Position numbers and translations under genes: made by a program. Below, piece after piece: positions 1-8,707 of a stretch of 20,783 nucleotides of DNA. The stretch is taken from NCBI GenBank assembly GCA_904063045.1, contig CAJFCJ010000071.1, positions 33,237 to 54,019 on the forward strand, in the 5' to 3' direction. This DNA is from Dimorphilus gyrociliatus (Eukaryota; Annelida; Polychaeta; Dinophilidae). The notes under the pieces are model-generated. The model ran no database searches. It was not told the origin of the DNA and saw nothing but the letters and a program-made list of their open reading frames with translations. The stretch's first letter is position 1. Each line of letters starts with the position of its first letter.

Positions 1-56
1 GAATCATTATAATTTAAATAAATTAAAAAAGAGAGCAAATTTGCTCTACAACTTAC

Positions 57-170
57 ACATATTCAACATTTTTGAAAATGTTATTTTATTTTTCCTCCCT
101 TGTAATATCTGATCTTTGCTTATATCAATACCAATAACCTTTTCAAAAATGGAGCAATAGAAGCTACACT
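57..170 (-). pseudogene. Methyltransferase exon fragment, left-arm mirror
   Basis: This is the mirror copy of the right-arm exon at 10152-10267, encoding the part of a class I SAM-dependent methyltransferase around the VIGIDIS motif. The GTAAGT donor lies at about 51-56 and bases 1-56 are the start of the intron. The left copy has lost single bases in three homopolymers relative to the right copy, so its frame is broken. Confidence 0.6.
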
Positions 171-171
171 T

Positions 172-926
172 TCTTTAGTAGCATTTTTGTTGTCAGGTAC
201 ATGCTTTCTATTCCAAAAAGTTGGGGTTTCTGTAGAAGCATCTTTTCTAATCACCTTGGTCTTTTGGGCTCTATTCTTTGTTGAGTTTCCAATTTTGACA
301 CATTGTGATTGGTTTTCTTTGAGTTAGTTTTAATGAAGTTTCTGCTTGCTTAGCAGCATCATATAGTTCTGCCAATGTTTGACATTTAGGATGTAAGGTG
401 TACATCAAATGTAGAATATCCTGTTGTAATCCTCTTTGTAAAACTTCCATCAGTTTTATTTCTTTCATAGTTGCAAGCAATTGTGGTTCCATTGGTCTAG
501 GTGGAGAAAACCTCTTTATCAATTTCTTTGCTCTATTAACAAGCTGAACCACACTTTTGCCATTCATTTGCTTTAAGTTAACCAATTTCTCTCGATACTC
601 CAAAGGATCCAGATCAAATTCGTCATGGAGGACTTTCCATATTTCCTCTACAGTAGGCTCTCCTTCCAGAGCCAACACCAAATCCTTTGCAGGACCAGTT
701 AAATAATCTAAAAGATTTGCTTTCACAACATCTTCACCAACTCAACCATAAGCAAAACATGCCTGATTAAAGTCTTCCTTGAATTTTGAACACTCCTTGC
801 TTCCATCATACAACTTGAGAATAGTTCTTTGAGGGCGGTCCCAAGCAGCCCTTAATGCTTGAATTACTGTTGTGATTTCAACATTTGGGTTCTGTGCTGG
901 GTGATGTGTTCCATCTCCATGATCTG
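172..926 (-). pseudogene. LTR-retrotransposon gag fragment, left-arm mirror
   Basis: This is the mirror of the right-arm gag fragment (9393-10150). The longest open stretch is 271-726. It ends early compared with the right copy because one base is missing in a run near 300 and another near 262. It shares with the right arm an in-frame stop (tryptophan codon to TGA, near 745) that the copy at 20268 onward does not have. That stop is a real allele-level change carried by both arms, unlike the homopolymer losses. Confidence 0.8.
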
Positions 927-1611
927 AATTTTTCATTAATATTCTCAATGACAAATTTACTTTTAATAACATTTGAAAGATATTACGCAATTATGTCTGT
1001 CAACAAGAAAAAATTGGGAAAAAAGGCAGTAATACCATTGGCAATTGTCAATTTATTCATGTGTATTGGTTTAGCTGTATTTCCTATAGTCTATTATAAA
1101 GTAATGTATATTTCTCCTTTTAGGGGTTGTTGATAAATTTTGGGGTTATTTTGAGGTCATGATTGTCTATTAACAAAATGTGGGCAAGGTCCAAGGTTGG
1201 ACAAAGGTTAAGTAGGATATACACTACAAATCTATGGCAATTATTCAACAACCTCGACATTCTTGACATTTTACTCTAATTTTATCTAAAAGTTATTCAA
1301 TGCAGGAATATTTTTCTTCAAAAACAATTTGTTTTAAACTTTACATTAGAAGTGAAAACTCTGATGGATCTATATATTCATTACTCATATTTACATTGCC
1401 AAATTTAATAATAATGTTAATTGTTTCAATTCTCTATTTTAGAATTATCATAAAAGTAAGAAAAACTGAAAAAATTTTCAAACACTTTAAAAATTCCAGT
1501 AAAGCTATATCAGTTGTAATCTATTTGATAATTATCACTAATTTCTTGTCTTGGTGTTCAATTCTTATTTTGGGTTACTATTTCATTTTTTCACTTTTTC
1601 TAGACTGTTGA
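927..1611 (+). pseudogene. GPCR fragment (TM3-TM6), left-arm mirror
   Basis: Exon 927-1100 and exon 1306-1611 mirror the right-arm fragment described at 8708-9392. The frame is continuous across a GT-AG intron at 1101-1305 in phase 0. No length difference from the right arm was seen in this part, so both copies read the same. The 5' end abuts gag in antisense and TM1, TM2 and TM7 are absent. Confidence 0.6.
1122..1254. repeat. Possible MITE in the GPCR intron
   Basis: The intron contains an imperfect terminal inverted repeat: aggggttgttgataa at 1122-1136 and ttattcaacaacct at 1241-1254. Together they bound about 133 bp without coding potential. No clear target duplication was found. The mirror copy is at about 9065-9197. 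This could be a small non-autonomous DNA transposon or a chance inverted repeat. Confidence 0.3.
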
Positions 1612-2057
1612 TAAACACTTTGGGCTAAGGAATTATGGAGAAAACGTCCACTACATGAAGAAAATATTAAAAATACTTTTTCAAATTTAAATTATTATTG
1701 ATTTTGAGATATATCCAATACATTCCCATAATGCAATCACTTTTGGTAGCCATCTTGAAATCCAGACAGGAAACTGTGCTGGGATCTTCTATGTTTTTCA
1801 TGGAAAGTGAATATTGTGTACATTTCATCTACAATTTTTCAGAATTTTTTACACTTTGAAATTTATTTCACTATTGAAAACCATCAGACAAAACACAAAC
1901 TTTAGAATTGATATCAGTAAGTTATAGAATATTGTGTTGAAATGATTTATTTCTAAATTAGCTTTATTTTTATAGCAGCCATTTTGTTATCATTATTGTT
2001 AATTGTTTAATTTTTAAATTTAAACAGCTGGTCATTAAAAGAGATTCCAAATTGAAC
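1612..2057. other. AT-rich spacer between GPCR and PHD fragments
   Basis: No coding region was recognised. The stretch contains several short A and T runs, and one base is missing in two of these (near 1672 and 1988) relative to the mirror at 8260-8707. It may hold the 5' flank or promoter of the PHD-FLYWCH-MULE element, but no terminal inverted repeat could be identified. Confidence 0.4.
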
Positions 2058-2558
2058 ATGGCACCAATTTGTTACATTTGTGAAGACAGAATATATGGAA
2101 GACAGAATCATGAGAAATGTCAGCTTTGCTGTCATTTATTTAAAATACACAAGAAATGTTTGGAATATAAAGGTTTGTTTAAGTTTTTTGTCACTATCCT
2201 TACAAATATGCTTTTATGTTTTTTCACAGATCAATCATTTTATTGTAACATTTACTGTGACATATCAATGAAGAAATGCATTGTTACACTGTCAAGGCTA
2301 CCTTCTAGTGCATCTGTTAATGAAGAAATAAGTCAAACACCAAATTTTCATACAGTAAATAATAGAAATGAGCAAACTATTGTTTGTGAAAATCATTGTG
2401 GAAATTCAAGTGGAAATGATACAAATGGTAGTATTATGGAATCAAACAATGTTTTAGTTGAAGATCTTCCAGCTCCACATAATAATATGATGGAAGTTTC
2501 ATTTAAAGTTTCTCCAAAATCAGATTGTGAGAAAGAAAGTTATTCATTAAAATCTTAA
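2058..2558 (+). CDS. PHD-like zinc-finger N-terminal part of a transposon gene, left-arm mirror
   Basis: Exon 2058-2172, a 57-bp GT-AG intron (2173-2229) and exon 2230-2558 mirror the right-arm gene at 7759-8259. The intron is a multiple of three and contains no stop, so the frame is open with or without splicing. See the right-arm entry for the domain description. The sequence agrees with the right arm across the coding part. Confidence 0.5.
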   Translation: MAPICYICEDRIYGRQNHEKCQLCCHLFKIHKKCLEYKGLFKFFVTILTNMLLCFFTDQSFYCNIYCDISMKKCIVTLSRLPSSASVNEEISQTPNFHTVNNRNEQTIVCENHCGNSSGNDTNGSIMESNNVLVEDLPAPHNNMMEVSFKVSPKSDCEKESYSLKS

Positions 2559-2563
2559 AGGGA

Positions 2564-3140
2564 ATGAGCCAGAAAGGAAAAGATTTGCTACTTTTCAACA
2601 ATTTCTGCTACAATATTAAAGAAAAAGAAACAAGACAACATTCTGGATATGCAGTGTTAAGAACAAAAGAAACAATGTTCAGCAACAGTTAGTCAGCATG
2701 GGAACAGTTTTTATCCTGGAAAGTTATCCATTCTCATGAAAGAGTACCTGATCTGGAAAAAAAATAATGATTAGGAATGAACTAAAAAATGCTTATAATA
2801 AAGATATCAGTAGTTCAGGAAAATGTTTAGCTGAAGATGTTCTGGTAAAATATTGTAGTTCTAGTGAAGTTACTCCATCTCTAGATAATTGTACAAGACT
2901 GGCAAACTGGACAAGAAAGAAGTTTAGACCAGCTGAACCTCAAAGTATTCACTTCAACTTGGCTAAAACTTTTATTCCTGATGATTTTTTACAAATGGAT
3001 ATACAAATGGAGAATGATAGAATACTAATATTTTCAACTACAAAGCAAATTGAATTATTATCTAAAGGCAAAATATGGTTTATGGATGGCACATTTAAAT
3101 GTGTGAAAGACCCTTTTTATCAATTTTTTTCTATTCCTGG
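2564..3140 (+). pseudogene. FLYWCH-MULE transposase fragment, left-arm mirror
   Basis: This is the mirror of 7174-7753. The FLYWCH part (2564-2766) has lost three single bases relative to the right copy (in runs near 2625, 2672 and 2730) and is no longer open. The MULE part (2767 to about 3140) is open and carries the WFMDGTFK motif near 3077-3100. It is cut at 3140/3141 by the LTR. Confidence 0.65.
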
Positions 3141-3758
3141 TGTACTGCTCTTGCTGGAAAAATCTATGCGTTTGCAAGTTATAACAATACTGGTTCTACT
3201 TGAACCTTTAAACAAATGTTTAAATTAAAACGGTTTATTCGCAATAATAATACTTAAGCAAGTAACAATATGAGAGTTCGATAGCAGAGTAGATAGTTTG
3301 TAAAAGCAGGTTGCCAAATTACCAAACTGTCTTCTAATGTTGAGGAGTAGATGGATGGTTCCAGTGGAGGTTGTTTCCAGATGATTTTCCCAGGTCCTTG
3401 GGTCCAGATGGAAGCTGCAGGCCAAATGAGAATAGTGAGGATTTATATACTTTGAGGTTTGCCTCTGACATCCAATCATCACTTTACATTTGCCGAAATG
3501 TGTAGTTCATATTTATGTTTAGTAAGAGGATGTTACAAGGTTGAACATTTAGGAAGGTTAATTGATTATAACTTGGCCACACCCTAGGCAAGTTAATTAA
3601 ATTATAACTTGGCCAAACCTTTATTGATAATTAAAGATAAGCCTTCAAGCTGACTAATCAGACTTATGTTTGGCCAATGTTATAGCATTTTCTTGCATAG
3701 GTTTTAAGATGTACATGTATAAGTTGCATCAAATAATAGAGTTCAAGCATGTAAAATA

Positions 3759-5082
3759 TTAGGTACGAATGAAAAGTTTCAGTCACTGTGTGTTTTTTGT
3801 TAGAAATATTTGATGAATGTGGTTAATTTTTGTGTATGTTAAAGCCTAAAGTATACGCTACAAATATTGATAATTTAATTTTTCAATAGTCCCCTCCTTT
3901 TTCTATACAAGCCTGCCATTTGCTAGGAAGTAGAGTGATGCCGTTCGGGTAAAATGAGGTTGGCTTTCTCCTCAGAAAATCTTTGACATCTGTCTTCAAT
4001 TCCTCCAAATTGTCATAATGGGATCCTCTGATATGGTCCTTCAATCTCCCAAAAAGATAATAGTCAGAGGGAGCCAAATCAGGACTGTAGGCTGGGTGAG
4101 GGCATAATGACCACCCTTGATCTCTTATGAAATCTGTTGTGTAGAGACTTGTATGCGGTCTTGCATTATCATGCTGTAGTATCATTTGTTTTCCAGGTCT
4201 AATTCTATGCAACCTCTTCCTTAGTCTCTTTAGGGTCTCAACATATTGTATTGAGTTGACTACTTCTCCATACTCCATGAATTCAATGTGGACTAAACCA
4301 GAATAGTCCCAAAAAACTGAGCACATCAGTTTTTCTGCTGACTTGGCCATTCTAAGCTTCTTGTCAGGTGGAGATGATGTGTGTTTATAAGTCAAAGAAG
4401 ACCTTTTAGATTGTGGATCATAGAGGTGTACCCAGGTTTCATCTCCAGTCACAATTTTTTCTAAAAAGTCTCTTCCTTCTGCCATGTATCTTTCAAGTAG
4501 CTCCATACAATGACTCACCCTCACCTGCTTCTGGTCCAGATTGAGAGCATAAGGAATCCATTTGCACAGATCTTTCTGTATCCTAGCTCCTTTATAATTT
4601 TCCCTACAGTCTGTTGACAAATTTCTATTTGTTGGGTGATTGCTCTCTGAGAAATGGTCCGATCTTCTCTGATAAGCCTGTCAATTTCTTCTCTATTCTG
4701 ACCTGTTACAGCTGTGCTTGGACGACCAGATCTTGCCAAATCTTCAAATTTTTTCTTCCTTTTTTTATGTCAGATACCCACCTCCTTATTGAACTTTCAC
4801 TCAGAGTTTCATCCCCACAAAAGCTTTTAACCGCTTATAAATTTGGCTCGCAGACACCTTCTCATGCACTAAAAATGCTATGATTGGTCGTTGATCGGAA
4901 CATGTGCACATGACTTGCAGCTGCTTATACCAAAATAAATTTGTAATGCCTCAACAGAATCGAATGAAAGTTTGCACAGTGAAAGTTTACTAATTTCCTA
5001 AGATTATTGGAAAGTATCAATGATATTAGTTAAGCTGTTTAAAATTACAGCACAGTGACTGAAACTTTTCATTCGTACCTAA
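3759..5082 (-). mobile_element. mariner transposon, left-arm mirror
   Basis: The two ends are a perfect 32-bp terminal inverted repeat beginning TTAGGTACGAATG, at 3759-3790 and 5051-5082. They are flanked by TA on both sides (3757-3758 and 5083-5084). The element is 1324 bp, against 1332 bp for the right-arm copy. The left ends are cleaner than those on the right, where extra G bases sit in the inner repeat. Confidence 0.93.
3883..4912 (-). pseudogene. mariner transposase, frame broken in the left arm
   Basis: The reading frame matches the intact right-arm transposase but is split. One T is missing in the run near 4560 and another near 4822, giving open pieces 3883-4620 and 4521-4739. The catalytic part (GDETW, HDNARPH, SPDLAPSDYYLF) is intact in the C-terminal piece. 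The breaks are single-base homopolymer losses, so they may be sequencing errors rather than real decay. Confidence 0.85.
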
Positions 5083-5120
5083 TATAACCAAAGGTTGTAC
5101 AGCTGGATCTTATTAAAAAA

Positions 5121-5182
5121 CAACTTAGAGATCACATAAAAGCAAAATGTCCAATTGGAACTTTGTCTTTTATTTCTTGGAT
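5121..5182. other. Centre of the palindrome
   Basis: Arm symmetry is clear up to about 5120 on the left and from about 5182 on the right. The roughly 60 bp between are only weakly symmetrical, though they contain the 10-bp self-complementary tccaattgga at 5150-5159 with partly matching flanks. Errors cluster here: in the right arm the inner mariner end reads TAGGGTACGGAATG where the other three ends read TAGGTACGAATG, and the LTR start is garbled near 5201-5210. Loss of accuracy at the turn fits a fold-back read, but a real short spacer cannot be excluded. Confidence 0.6.
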
Positions 5183-5222
5183 TTTTTTTGATAAGATCCA
5201 GTGCACTACAACTTTGGTTATA

Positions 5223-6554
5223 TTAGGGTACGGAATGAAAAGTTTCAGTCACTGTGCTGTAATTTTAAAACAGCTTAACTAATATCATTGATACTTTCCA
5301 ATAATCTTAGGAAATTAGTAAACTTTCACTGGTGCAAACTTTCATTCGATTCTGGTTGAGGCATTACAAATTTATTTTGGTATAAGCAGCTGCAAGTCAT
5401 GTGCACATGTTCCGATCAACGACCAATCATAGCATTTTTAGTGCATGAGAAGGTGTCTGCGAGCCAAATTTATAAGCGGTTAAAAAGCTTTTGTGGGGAT
5501 GAAACTCTGAGTGAAAGTTCAATAAGGAGGTGGGTATCTGACATAAAAAAAGGAAGAAAAAATTTTGAAGATTTGGCAAGATCTGGTCGTCCAAGCACAG
5601 CTGTAACAGGTCAGAATAGAGAAGAAATTGACAGGCTTATCAGAGAAGATCGGACCATTTCTCAGAGAGCAATCACCCAACAAATAGAAATTTGTCAACA
5701 GACTGTAGGGAAAATTATAAAGGAGCTAGGATACAGAAAGATCTGTGCAAAATGGATTCCTTATGCTCTCAATCTGGACCAGAAGCAGGTGAGGGTGAGT
5801 CATTGTATGGAGCTACTTGAAAGATACATGGCAGAAGGAAGAGACTTTTTAGAAAAAATTGTGACTGGAGATGAAACCTGGGTACACCTCTATGATCCAC
5901 AATCTAAAAGGTCTTCTTTGACTTATAAACACACATCATCTCCACCTGACAAGAAGCTTAGAATGGCCAAGTCAGCAGAAAAACTGATGTGCTCAGTTTT
6001 TTGGGACTATTCTGGTTTAGTCCACATTGAATTCATGGAGTATGGAGAAGTAGTCAACTCAATACAATATGTTGAGACCCTAAAGAGACTAAGGAAGAGG
6101 TTGCATAGAATTAGACCTGGAAAACAAATGATACTACAGCATGATAATGCAAGACCGCATACAAGTCTCTACACAACAGATTTCATAAGAGATCAAGGGT
6201 GGTCATTATGCCCTCACCCAGCCTACAGTCCTGATTTGGCTCCCTCTGACTATTATCTTTTTGGGAGATTGAAGGACCATATCAGAGGATCCCATTATGA
6301 CAATTTGGAGGAATTGAAGACAGATGTCAAAGATTTTCTGAGGAGAAAGCCAACCTCATTTTACCCGAACGGCATCACTCTACTTCCTAGCAAATGGCAG
6401 GCTTGTATAGAAAAAGGAGGGGACTATTGAAAAATTAAATTATCAATATTTGTAGCGTATACTTTAGGCTTTAACATACACAAAAATTAACCACATTCAT
6501 CAAATATTTCTAACAAAAAACACACAGTGACTGAAACTTTTCATTCGTACCTAA
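5223..6554 (+). mobile_element. mariner transposon with intact transposase
   Basis: The element is 1332 bp, with terminal inverted repeats of about 32 bp and TA at 5221-5222 and 6555-6556. The outer repeat (6523-6554) equals the left-arm repeats exactly; the inner one carries extra G bases. The same LTR at 19320-19954 has no mariner and a single TA at 19336-19337, so insertion site and target duplication are directly visible. It carries one intact gene and looks structurally complete. Confidence 0.95.
5399..6430 (+). CDS. mariner transposase, DD34D type
   Basis: The 343-aa open frame spans the element. It catalyses cut-and-paste transposition by binding the terminal repeats and cleaving DNA with a DDE/D site. 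The N-terminal third carries helix-turn-helix type DNA-binding sequence, with SESSIRRWVSDIKKG near residue 40 and a linker GRPST near 63. The catalytic residues are seen in GDETWVH (first D), HDNARPH (second D) and SPDLAPSDYYLF (third D). I count 34 residues between the second and third aspartates, the mariner spacing. The length is normal for the family, with no stop or frameshift. The start at 5399 is the first ATG in frame and lies about 175 bp inside the element. The transposase could be functional if the sequence is accurate. Confidence 0.95.
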   Translation: MCTCSDQRPIIAFLVHEKVSASQIYKRLKSFCGDETLSESSIRRWVSDIKKGRKNFEDLARSGRPSTAVTGQNREEIDRLIREDRTISQRAITQQIEICQQTVGKIIKELGYRKICAKWIPYALNLDQKQVRVSHCMELLERYMAEGRDFLEKIVTGDETWVHLYDPQSKRSSLTYKHTSSPPDKKLRMAKSAEKLMCSVFWDYSGLVHIEFMEYGEVVNSIQYVETLKRLRKRLHRIRPGKQMILQHDNARPHTSLYTTDFIRDQGWSLCPHPAYSPDLAPSDYYLFGRLKDHIRGSHYDNLEELKTDVKDFLRRKPTSFYPNGITLLPSKWQACIEKGGDY

Positions 6555-7173
6555 TATTTTACATGCTTGAACTCTATTATTTGATGCAACTTATACATGT
6601 ACATCTTAAAACCTATGCAAGAAAATGCTATAACATTGGCCAAACATAAGTCTGATTAGTCAGCTTGAAGGCTTATCTTTAATTATCAATAAAGGTTTGG
6701 CCAAGTTATAATTTAATTAACTTGCCTAGGGTGTGGCCAAGTTATAATTCAATTAACCTTCCTAAATGTTCAACCTTGTAACATCCTCTTACTAAACATA
6801 AATATGAACTACACATTTCGGCAAATGTAAAGTGATGATTGGATGTCAGAGGCAAACCTCAAAGTATATAAATCCTCACTATTCTCATTTGGCCTGCAGC
6901 TTCCATCTGGACCCAAGGACCTGGGAAAATCATCTGGAAACAACCTCCACTGGAACCATCCATCTACTCCTCAACATTAGAAGACAGTTTGGTAATTTGG
7001 CAACCTGCTTTTACAAACTATCTACTCTGCTATCGAACTCTCATATTGTTACTTGCTTAAGTATTATTATTGCGAATAAACCGTTTTAATTTAAACATTT
7101 GTTTAAAGGTTCAAGTAGAACCAGTATTGTTATAACTTGCAAACGCATAGATTTTTCCAGCAAGAGCAGTACA

Positions 7174-7753
7174 CCAGGAATAGAAAAAAATTGATAAAAA
7201 GGGTCTTTCACACATTTAAATGTGCCATCCATAAACCATATTTTGCCTTTAGATAATAATTCAATTTGCTTTGTAGTTGAAAATATTAGTATTCTATCAT
7301 TCTCCATTTGTATATCCATTTGTAAAAAATCATCAGGAATAAAAGTTTTAGCCAAGTTGAAGTGAATACTTTGAGGTTCAGCTGGTCTAAACTTCTTTCT
7401 TGTCCAGTTTGCCAGTCTTGTACAATTATCTAGAGATGGAGTAACTTCACTAGAACTACAATATTTTACCAGAACATCTTCAGCTAAACATTTTCCTGAA
7501 CTACTGATATCTTTATTATAAGCATTTTTTAGTTCATTCCTAATCATTATTTTTTTTCCAGATCAGGTACTCTTTCATGAGAATGGGATAACTTTCCAGG
7601 ATAAAAACTGTTCCCATGCTGACTAACTGTTGCTGAACATTTGTTTCTTTTGTTCTTAACACTGCATATCCAGAATGTTGTCTTGTTTCTTTTTTCTTTA
7701 ATATTGTAGCAGAAATTGTTGAAAAGTAGCAAATCTTTTCCTTTCTGGCTCAT
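7174..7753 (-). pseudogene. FLYWCH zinc finger and MULE transposase, truncated by LTR
   Basis: Two adjacent minus-strand frames belong together. 7547-7753 (68 aa) has the FLYWCH pattern: SQKGKDLL, then FWIC, KCSATVS and HSH. 7086-7547 (MULE part, real only down to 7174) has GKIWFMDGTFK followed by DPFYQFFSIPG, the first conserved block of MULE-type transposases that includes a catalytic aspartate. They are separated by a stop after a run of eight A. One extra A would join them, so the break may be a sequencing error or genuine decay. The LTR edge at 7173 cuts the MULE domain just after SIPG; everything after that in the open frame is LTR. Downstream catalytic residues are lost, so this copy cannot encode an active transposase. 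Confidence 0.75.
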
Positions 7754-7758
7754 TCCCT

Positions 7759-8259
7759 TTAAGATTTTAATGAATAACTTTCTTTCTCACAATCTGATTT
7801 TGGAGAAACTTTAAATGAAACTTCCATCATATTATTATGTGGAGCTGGAAGATCTTCAACTAAAACATTGTTTGATTCCATAATACTACCATTTGTATCA
7901 TTTCCACTTGAATTTCCACAATGATTTTCACAAACAATAGTTTGCTCATTTCTATTATTTACTGTATGAAAATTTGGTGTTTGACTTATTTCTTCATTAA
8001 CAGATGCACTAGAAGGTAGCCTTGACAGTGTAACAATGCATTTCTTCATTGATATGTCACAGTAAATGTTACAATAAAATGATTGATCTGTGAAAAAACA
8101 TAAAAGCATATTTGTAAGGATAGTGACAAAAAACTTAAACAAACCTTTATATTCCAAACATTTCTTGTGTATTTTAAATAAATGACAGCAAAGCTGACAT
8201 TTCTCATGATTCTGTCTTCCATATATTCTGTCTTCACAAATGTAACAAATTGGTGCCAT
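7759..8259 (-). CDS. PHD-like zinc finger, likely N-terminus of the FLYWCH-MULE protein
   Basis: The start at 8259 reads MAPICYIC. Exon 1 (8145-8259) is joined to exon 2 (7759-8087) across a 57-bp GT-AG intron in phase 1. The spliced protein has the spacing CxxC, CxxC, HxxC and a final C-x3-C pair, resembling a PHD or RING-like zinc finger, followed by about 90 polar residues. The stop at 7759 is six bases before the FLYWCH frame begins in another phase. A one-base change in the AAAA run before the stop would make a single PHD-FLYWCH-MULE frame. I infer one transposon gene in pieces. A relic of exon 1 recurs at 18783-18838, supporting a dispersed element. A host PHD protein is the alternative. 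Confidence 0.5.
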   Translation of the reverse strand: MAPICYICEDRIYGRQNHEKCQLCCHLFKIHKKCLEYKGLFKFFVTILTNMLLCFFTDQSFYCNIYCDISMKKCIVTLSRLPSSASVNEEISQTPNFHTVNNRNEQTIVCENHCGNSSGNDTNGSIMESNNVLVEDLPAPHNNMMEVSFKVSPKSDCEKESYSLKS

Positions 8260-8707
8260 GTTCAATTTGGAATCTCTTTTAATGACCAGCTGTTTAAATT
8301 TAAAAATTAAACAATTAACAATAATGATAAACAAAATGGCTGCTATAAAAATAAAGCTAATTTAGAAATAAATCATTTCAACACAATATTCTATAACTTA
8401 CTGATATCAATTCTAAAGTTTGTGTTTTGTCTGATGGTTTTCAATAGTGAAATAAATTTCAAAGTGTAAAAAATTCTGAAAAATTGTAGATGAAATGTAC
8501 ACAATATTCACTTTCCATGAAAAACATAGAAGATCCCAGCACAGTTTCCTGTCTGGATTTCAAGATGGCTACCAAAAGTGATTGCATTATGGGAATGTAT
8601 TGGATATATCTCAAAATCAATAATAATTTAAATTTGAAAAAGTATTTTTTAATATTTTCTTCATGTAGTGGACGTTTTCTCCATAATTCCTTAGCCCAAA
8701 GTGTTTA
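8260..8707. other. AT-rich spacer, mirror of 1612-2057
   Basis: No gene was recognised. An open frame on the plus strand here (8490-8741) has no family resemblance and I regard it as chance. The region separates the PHD exon from the GPCR fragment. Confidence 0.4.

Larger units (their letters stand above)
3141..5101 (-). mobile_element. LTR (probably solo) interrupted by mariner, left arm
   Basis: The LTR ends TGTAC at 3141 and GTACA at 5097-5101 are visible. Removing the mariner (3759-5082 plus one TA) leaves an LTR of about 635 bp, matching the intact LTR at 19320-19954. Flanking bases are cctgg (3136-3140) and gctgg (5102-5106), a 4-of-5 match that suggests a 5-bp target duplication and thus a solo LTR inserted in the MULE reading frame. 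This assignment depends on sequence close to the palindrome centre, where quality looks poor. Confidence 0.75.
5204..7173 (+). mobile_element. LTR (probably solo) interrupted by mariner, right arm
   Basis: This is homologous to the intact LTR at 19320-19954, with roughly 15-20 substitutions over 635 bp counted by eye. The 3' end GTACA is at 7169-7173 and directly abuts the antisense MULE frame. The 5' end near 5204 is degraded by errors. It has a TATA-like stretch (tatataaa, near 6866) and an AATAAA (near 7075) typical of an LTR promoter and polyadenylation signal. No primer binding site follows the 3' end, consistent with a solo LTR or a 3' LTR. Confidence 0.8.

Noticed and set aside
885-926. 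N-terminal residues of the GPCR open frame, including its ATG
   Set aside because: They are antisense gag. The receptor sequence starts only at 927.
2173-2229. 19 extra residues in the PHD open frame
   Set aside because: This stretch has GT-AG ends, is AT-rich and falls between zinc-finger residues, so it is read as an intron that happens to be open.
6832-7089. 85-codon open frame inside the LTR, repeated at 3225-3482 and 19613-19870
   Set aside because: It lies across the LTR TATA box and polyadenylation signal. The copies are close relatives, so an open frame of the same length is expected without selection, and no family is recognised.
7086-7173. C-terminal end of the MULE open frame after SIPG
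   Set aside because: These residues come from reading the LTR backwards and are not part of the transposase.
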